This document shows positions 5,982 through 9,476 of a stretch of 9,476 nt of DNA, piece after piece (within the stretch, counting starts at the first letter, position 1; each line of letters opens with the position of its first letter). The position numbers and the translations under genes were made by a program. The DNA comes from CAZOWW01 sp964583765 (GTDB taxonomy: Bacteria; Actinomycetota; Actinomycetes; Actinomycetales; Kineosporiaceae), in the NCBI GenBank assembly GCA_964583765.1, contig CAZOWW010000170.1, positions 1 to 9,476 on the forward strand, in the 5' to 3' direction. Below the pieces are notes generated by a model. The model saw only the letters and a program-made list of their open reading frames with translations. It was not told where the DNA came from and ran no database searches.

Positions 5982-6668
5982 ATGGATCTGTCGAACCCGT
6001 TGGCGACGGTCACCCCGACCCTGGACGCCGCGGTGCTGCAGGCGTTGTCGGCGACGACGGGGATGTCCACGGGCGCCCACGTGCACCGGATGGCTGGTAC
6101 GGGCAGCGCGGACGGCGTGCGCCGGGTGTTGGCCCGGCTGGTGCGCCAGGGGATCGTGCTGGCCGAGGAGCACGCCCACGCCACCCTGTACCGGTTGAAC
6201 CGGGACCATCTGGCGGCCGGCCCGATTCTGGAGCTGACTCGCATACGCGCCCGGATCATAAATGAGATCACTGATGCGATCGACGGCTGGTCGATCCCTC
6301 CCGTCCACGCGAGCGTGTTCGGATCGTTCGCCAGAGGATCGGCCGGTGAGGACAACGACATCGACATCCTGCTCGTGACGCCGGCCGAGACCGAGGCCTG
6401 TGCGGCCGGGGAGTCCGAGGGAGGTGACCTGGACACCGTGTGGCGAGGACAAGTCGCCCAGCTGGCTTCTGACGTTCACCTGTGGACCGGGAACCACGCC
6501 CACATCGTCGAGGTCACCCCGCAGTCACTGGCAGCCATGCTGGAGGCGGATGATCCGCTGATCGCGTCCTGGCGAGCCGAGCAGGTCCATCTCACGGGGG
6601 AGCGGCTGCTCGACGTGCTGCGAACCATGCGTGTGTGTACCGGCCTCCCTGTCCGGGGGTTGCGGTGA
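5982..6668 (+). CDS. Winged-HTH / MNT-type nucleotidyltransferase (antitoxin-like), copy B
   Basis: The product is 228 aa, with the same architecture as 1806-2492: winged HTH (about 10-85), then the nucleotidyltransferase core. The motif here is GSFARGSAGEDNDIDILLV, with the canonical Arg118 present and the D126/D128 pair intact; D164 is also kept. I counted 27 differences from copy A (about 88% identity). Only one falls in the first 87 residues (Ala40Thr). The rest cluster in the catalytic half, especially 112-150 and 200-219. This copy therefore looks the more competent enzyme. It overlaps the downstream HEPN gene by 4 bases (GTGA). The predicted role is antitoxin and autoregulator of an MNT-HEPN pair, by analogy with the family. 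Enzymatic activity is inferred from motifs only. Confidence 0.85.
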   Translation: MDLSNPLATVTPTLDAAVLQALSATTGMSTGAHVHRMAGTGSADGVRRVLARLVRQGIVLAEEHAHATLYRLNRDHLAAGPILELTRIRARIINEITDAIDGWSIPPVHASVFGSFARGSAGEDNDIDILLVTPAETEACAAGESEGGDLDTVWRGQVAQLASDVHLWTGNHAHIVEVTPQSLAAMLEADDPLIASWRAEQVHLTGERLLDVLRTMRVCTGLPVRGLR

Positions 6669-7075
6669 ACCCTCGACCCGAACCACGAACCGTGGCTTGC
6701 ACTCCGGCGCAGGCCCGCGCCCGGCTCGAGTAGGCACGTGCGTTCATCGACGTCGCCGACCTCGTCCTGGAAGAACCCGCCGCCCAGTTGGAGACCCACG
6801 TCGCGGCTGCCTTGGCGGTGCTGGCCGTGATCGCTGCCAGCGATGCGATCTGCGGGCGGCGCCTGGGCCGCTACGCGCGTGGACAGGACCACACCCAGGC
6901 GATGGCGCTACTCAAGACCGTCGATCTGCCGGACTCCACCCTGCCCACGAAGCTCGGCCGGATACTCGCGGCCAAGGACAACGCGCGCTACTCCCCGATG
7001 TTGATGTCCAGGACCGATGCCCAAGGGCTTGTGAGGGCGGCGCGCTCGCTTGTCGACGCGGCAGCCGCGCTCTGA
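6665..7075 (+). pseudogene. HEPN-like toxin gene interrupted by amber at codon 23, copy B
   Basis: From GTG 6665 the frame runs 136 codons to TGA 7073-7075, with a single TAG at 6731-6733 (codon 23), where copy A has CAG. Codon 41, the amber of copy A, is CAG here. Downstream it encodes ARAFIDVADLVLEEPAAQLE, then helices with CGRRLGRYARGQDH (R69-x6-H76) and KDNARYSPMLMSRTDAQGLV. It is the same length as copy A with no indel. Reinitiation at TTG 6788 (codon 42) would yield about 95 aa that keep the R...H region but lack the first helix. As in copy A, the toxin looks inactivated while its antitoxin gene is open. The alternatives are amber readthrough, or a sequencing error in one or both copies. 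Confidence 0.7.
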
Positions 7076-7580
7076 CGGCGTTGACAGGCAGGGATCGCCA
7101 CGTGGGACGGTTCGTGGGACGAACGCCAGCTCACCAGGGCAACCTCAGAGCCTGCAGAAGCGTCACGCCACCGCAAAGTGCGAGGTCGGGCCCCGAGAGA
7201 TGGCAGGGCCACTGCCCGATCGAGCGGCCACGACCCTCACGGGGAACACCACCGCGCGGCATCGGCTCGCCCTCCTCGCCACCGGGCATGGGTGCGCCGT
7301 CCGCCGGCCGGGCGAACCGATCGGCGGGTGGACCGAACCCGCAGAGAGCGCTCTCGGGACCGCCCGTCCGCAGGCTCCGCAGCGGTCGAGAGCCAGGGAG
7401 AGAGCTGACCTGCGTTTGAAACCAAGTAGAAGCCGGCAGACCAAGATCAAATCGGCTTGAGTTGGCATCTCATCTGGACAAGCCGTTCCACATCGGGGCT
7501 CCTTCCGTGCCAGGCCGCAGCCATCACCGGCGAAGATGCCCGTTGTTGGCGAGGTGGGAGGATCCGTTTCGCGGCCCACA
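7076..7580. other. Stretch without an intact gene downstream of cassette B
   Basis: The duplication ends near 7191. Beyond it I see no coding region with support. It contains the third 22-base repeat (7101-7122) and a perfect 12-bp palindrome GAGAGCGCTCTC (7344-7355). The GAGCGCTC core of that palindrome resembles LacI-family operators such as the CebR box, but it lies ~740 bases from the cellulase gene. Confidence 0.4.
7101..7122 (+). repeat. 22-base repeat, occurrence 3
   Basis: This is identical to 2924-2945 and sits at the same offset (4177-4176) as the rest of cassette B. It was therefore carried along with the duplication. The copy at 3150 is the extra one. Confidence 0.6.
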
Positions 7581-7800
7581 AGGCCTGCTCCGACGAGTTC
7601 CGTCGCCAGGCCGTCGACCTGCACAAACCACCGCGGGGTCCACGTTCAAGGGCATCGCTGCCGATCCGGGGATCTCCCACGGCAACCATCCGTCCGATGT
7701 CCAAGATCCGAGGCCCGGGCTCATCATCGCGTCTCCCTCGAGCTCGGCACCGCCCCTGGGATGCTCCACAGAGCCGCCCGGCTGGCGGCGCCGCAACTGC
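7575..7800 (+). pseudogene. IS3-family OrfA transposase relic, frameshifted
   Basis: The peptide SDEFRRQAVDL (from 7589) continues, after a frame change near 7630, as GSTFKGIAADPGISHG (7636-7683). It then appears to return to the first frame as TIRP. This matches the N-terminal HTH pattern of IS3-type OrfA proteins (EFRRxAVxLYESTPGATFKGIAADLGISHGTLR), with a one-base deletion and a one-base insertion. The remainder (to about 7800) is poorly recognisable, and no OrfB catalytic DDE domain follows. This is a dead fragment. It marks past IS insertion between cassette B and the cellulase gene. Confidence 0.55.
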
Positions 7801-7955
7801 CGGCTCCCTCCAGGAGCCGTTCACGATCATTTCCAAAACCACTCGACCGACAAAGCGAAGCGCTTCAACAGAAGGTCTTGAGTACCCCGAGAGCCACTGC
7901 TACCATCCACGCGGTCGAGTGGCCGTGCGGAGAAATGCGACCTATCGGTGCCGGG

Positions 7956-7978
7956 CTCAGCGCTCCGTGCGCGCTGAG
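7956..7978. promoter_or_regulatory. Inverted repeat upstream of the cellulase gene
   Basis: CTCAGCGC (7956-7963) and GCGCTGAG (7971-7978) are perfect 8-base arms with a 7-base spacer, 120 bases before the cellulase start. Cellulase genes in actinobacteria are often controlled by LacI-type repressors at palindromes. This one does not match the CebR box I know, so its role is a guess. Confidence 0.35.
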
Positions 7979-8097
7979 TGGTGGCGACATATCGGGATCG
8001 CACCCGAGCGGTCCCGGGGGCGGGATGCGCCGAAATCAATCGCCGCAGGCCGGCTGATGGAAGACGCCCGCAATTCCCCCAACCATGGAGGTCCCAG

Positions 8098-9270
8098 ATG
8101 CGCAAACGACCCCTTGTTCTGGCATTGGCGGCACTGGTGGCGGTCCCCGGCGGGCTTGCCGCACTGACCACACCGGCCTCCGCCACGGTGAGCTGCCAGG
8201 TGGCCTACACGGTGCCGTCCCAGTGGTCCGGCGGCTTTGTCGCCAACGTGGTGATCAACAACACCGGCGACGCGCTGTCCAGCTGGACACTGACCTGGTC
8301 TTTCGGTGCGGGCCAGCAGGTCGCCAGCGGCTGGAACGCGACCGTGACCCAGTCCGGCTCCACGGTGACCGCGAAGAACGTCGGCTACAACGGCAGCGTC
8401 GCCAGCGGAGGCAGCGCCTCGTTCGGCTTCCAGGGCACCAACAGCGGCACCAACAACCCGGTGCCGACCACCTTCGCACTGAACGGCGTGACCTGCGGCG
8501 GTGGCTCCACCGGCACCACGACCACCACCCGGCCCAGCACCACAACCACCACCCGATCCAGCACCACGACCACCACGCGGTCCAGCACGACCACCATCAC
8601 CACGACCACCACGACCACCCGGGCCAGCGGGACCTGGGCTCAGTGCTCGTCGGATCAGTGGGCGCAGTTCACCGACGGCAGCTACACGCTGTACAACGAC
8701 GTCTGGGGCAGCGGCGCCGGGACCCAGCAGCTGTGCATGAACTCGCACAGTAACTGGCAGGTGGTGGCCAACCACCCGAACACGAGCGGGGTCAAGTCCT
8801 ACGCCAACGCCTCGCTGACCCTGAACAAGACGCTGAGCTCGATGAAGAGCCTGACCAGCAGCTTCAACGTCTCCGTTCCGACCACTGGCTCGTTCGAGAC
8901 CACCTACGACCTGTGGGCGAACAACAACGCCTACGAGATCATGGTGTGGATGAACAAGTACGGCGCGGTCGGCCCGATCGCGGCCAGCTACGACGCCAAC
9001 GGGGCGGTGCCGAGCGTGTCGAACATTTCGCTCGGCGGCCACACCTGGAACATCTACAAGGGCTCGAACGGCTCCAACGCCGTCTACTCGTTCGTCCGGA
9101 CCTCGAACACGAGCTCCGGGACGGTCGACATCCTGGCCCTGTTCAACTGGCTGAAGTCCAACGGTTGGTGGGGTGACGTGACGCTCGGCGCCCAGCAATT
9201 CGGTTACGAGATCACCAGCTCCAGCGGCGGGACCTTCACCACCAACAGCTACAGCCTCAGCGCCAGCTGA
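8098..9270 (+). CDS. Secreted endo-beta-1,4-glucanase, CBM2 + GH12
   Basis: The product is 390 aa from ATG 8098, with GGAGGT (8087-8092) five bases upstream. Residues 1-28 are a Sec signal peptide: MRKRP, a hydrophobic core LVLALAALVAV, and a likely cut after ASA. Residues 30-133 are a family 2 cellulose-binding module, with Cys33/Cys133 as the expected disulfide and exposed Trp in SQWSGGF, SSWTLTW and SGWN. Residues ~134-176 are a Thr-rich linker. Residues ~177-390 are a GH12 catalytic domain (NDVWGSG, SNWQVVANHPNTSGVKSY, WMNKYGAVGPI, SSSGGTFTTNSYSLSAS). The predicted retaining nucleophile is Glu280 (NAYEIMVW) and the acid/base is Glu371 (FGYEITSSSG). The enzyme would hydrolyse internal bonds of cellulose outside the cell. 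Having the CBM at the N-terminus is the reverse of some Streptomyces GH12 enzymes. It stands alone downstream of IS debris. Confidence 0.95.
   Translation: MRKRPLVLALAALVAVPGGLAALTTPASATVSCQVAYTVPSQWSGGFVANVVINNTGDALSSWTLTWSFGAGQQVASGWNATVTQSGSTVTAKNVGYNGSVASGGSASFGFQGTNSGTNNPVPTTFALNGVTCGGGSTGTTTTTRPSTTTTTRSSTTTTTRSSTTTITTTTTTTRASGTWAQCSSDQWAQFTDGSYTLYNDVWGSGAGTQQLCMNSHSNWQVVANHPNTSGVKSYANASLTLNKTLSSMKSLTSSFNVSVPTTGSFETTYDLWANNNAYEIMVWMNKYGAVGPIAASYDANGAVPSVSNISLGGHTWNIYKGSNGSNAVYSFVRTSNTSSGTVDILALFNWLKSNGWWGDVTLGAQQFGYEITSSSGGTFTTNSYSLSAS
8506..8619 (+). repeat. Tandem ACC/ACG-rich linker repeat in the cellulase gene
   Basis: This codes residues ~137-174. The unit is approximately (R)SSTTTTT, repeated about four times, made of ACC/ACG threonine codons. 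It is a flexible, probably O-glycosylated linker between CBM2 and GH12, and is prone to slippage and length variation. Confidence 0.8.
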
Positions 9271-9330
9271 CCTGATTCCCAGCTGACGTCGCACGTCGAC
9301 TGGCCGGGGTGGGCATCCGGACCGAAGCGA

Positions 9331-9346
9331 CCGCTGACACCAGCGG
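9331..9346. terminator. Hairpin downstream of the cellulase gene
   Basis: CCGCTG (9331-9336) and CAGCGG (9341-9346) form a 6-bp stem with a 4-base loop, 60 bases after the stop. An alternative outer pairing GACCGCT/AGCGGTC (9329-9335 and 9351-9357) also exists. There is no T-tract, as is common in high-GC genomes, so terminator function is only plausible. Confidence 0.35.
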
Positions 9347-9422
9347 CCCGAGCGGTCCCGAAGCTCGCCCCGGTCCCGTCGTTGCGGCAAGCACGCTGGA
9401 TCTCGCCATCCGGACGATCGAC

Positions 9423-9476
9423 CTAGGGCCTGTTTCGGAACTGGAATTTGGGCGGGTGAAGTCCGGTTCGTCCCGA
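9423..9476. mobile_element. IS end (partial) plus CTAG target-like site, right edge
   Basis: This is the reverse complement of 1-54. CTAG (9423-9426) is followed by the element tip GGCCTGTTTCGGAAC. The 50 element bases are the same end as at the left edge, facing inward from the opposite side. The two flanks are therefore either two copies of one IS in opposite orientation or the two ends of an element with unusually long terminal repeats. No transposase is visible in the window. Confidence 0.55.

Larger units (their letters stand above)
5094..7191 (+). repeat. Segmental duplication, copy B (cassette B)
   Basis: This is the direct-orientation partner of 928-3015. Gene order, gene lengths (118, 228 and 136 codons), the 4-base overlap and the operator location all match. 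Differences from A are several small indels in the spacer after the first gene, a damaged right arm of the operator, and many substitutions in the second half of the MNT gene. Confidence 0.9.

Noticed and set aside
8506..8619. CRISPR-like short repeats
   Set aside because: The repeats are in-frame threonine codons of a protein linker, without unique spacers.
7957..9390. 477-aa open frame on the minus strand opposite the cellulase
   Set aside because: It is the antisense shadow of a clearly real GH12 gene. Composition is low-complexity Gly/Arg/Val driven by the GC-rich third positions, with no recognisable domain.
1..9476. Whole window as a proven composite transposon
   Set aside because: Only ~50 bases of each IS end are visible and no transposase is included. 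The matching ends could be an assembly break at a repeated IS.

Overview
The window is GC-rich DNA with strong G/C third-position bias, many GTG starts, leaderless-looking promoters and a secreted CBM2-GH12 cellulase. This points to a filamentous, cellulose-degrading actinobacterium. I cannot name the genus from sequence alone. It is an accessory region: it holds duplicated toxin-antitoxin-type genes, transposase debris, a tRNA 3' fragment and insertion-sequence ends at both edges.

Layout. The first 54 bases and the last 54 bases are perfect inverted repeats of each other. Each is about 50 bases of an IS end next to a CTAG. Inside them, left to right, are: an unrecognised 188-aa gene on the minus strand (179-745); cassette A (about 928-3015), with a 118-aa 'ADP-ribosylation/crystallin J1'-type protein, a ~450-base spacer with a possible decayed small gene, a winged-HTH plus MNT-type nucleotidyltransferase, and a 4-base-overlapping HEPN-like gene; a tRNA 3' fragment and short repeats (about 2924-3171); a DUF4419 gene (3517-5049); cassette B (about 5094-7191), a second copy of the same three-gene cassette in the same orientation; about 1 kb without an intact gene, including a frameshifted IS3-type OrfA relic; and a secreted endoglucanase with signal peptide, CBM2, Thr-rich linker and GH12 domain (8098-9270).

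How the parts relate. In each cassette the nucleotidyltransferase and HEPN genes have the organisation of MNT-HEPN (type VII-like) toxin-antitoxin pairs. An operator-like palindrome and a putative promoter lie just upstream, which suggests autoregulation by the N-terminal winged HTH. The most striking observation is that both HEPN reading frames are full length and free of indels, yet each is cut by one amber codon. The ambers fall at different glutamines (codon 41 in A, codon 23 in B), and each site is CAG in the other copy. The two antitoxin-like genes remain open. Their DNA-binding halves are almost identical at the protein level despite many silent changes, while their catalytic halves have diverged, including the Arg of the GSFxRG motif. 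The simplest reading is a duplicated TA cassette in which each toxin was disabled independently. Readthrough or sequencing error remains possible. The cellulase appears functionally unrelated to the TA region.
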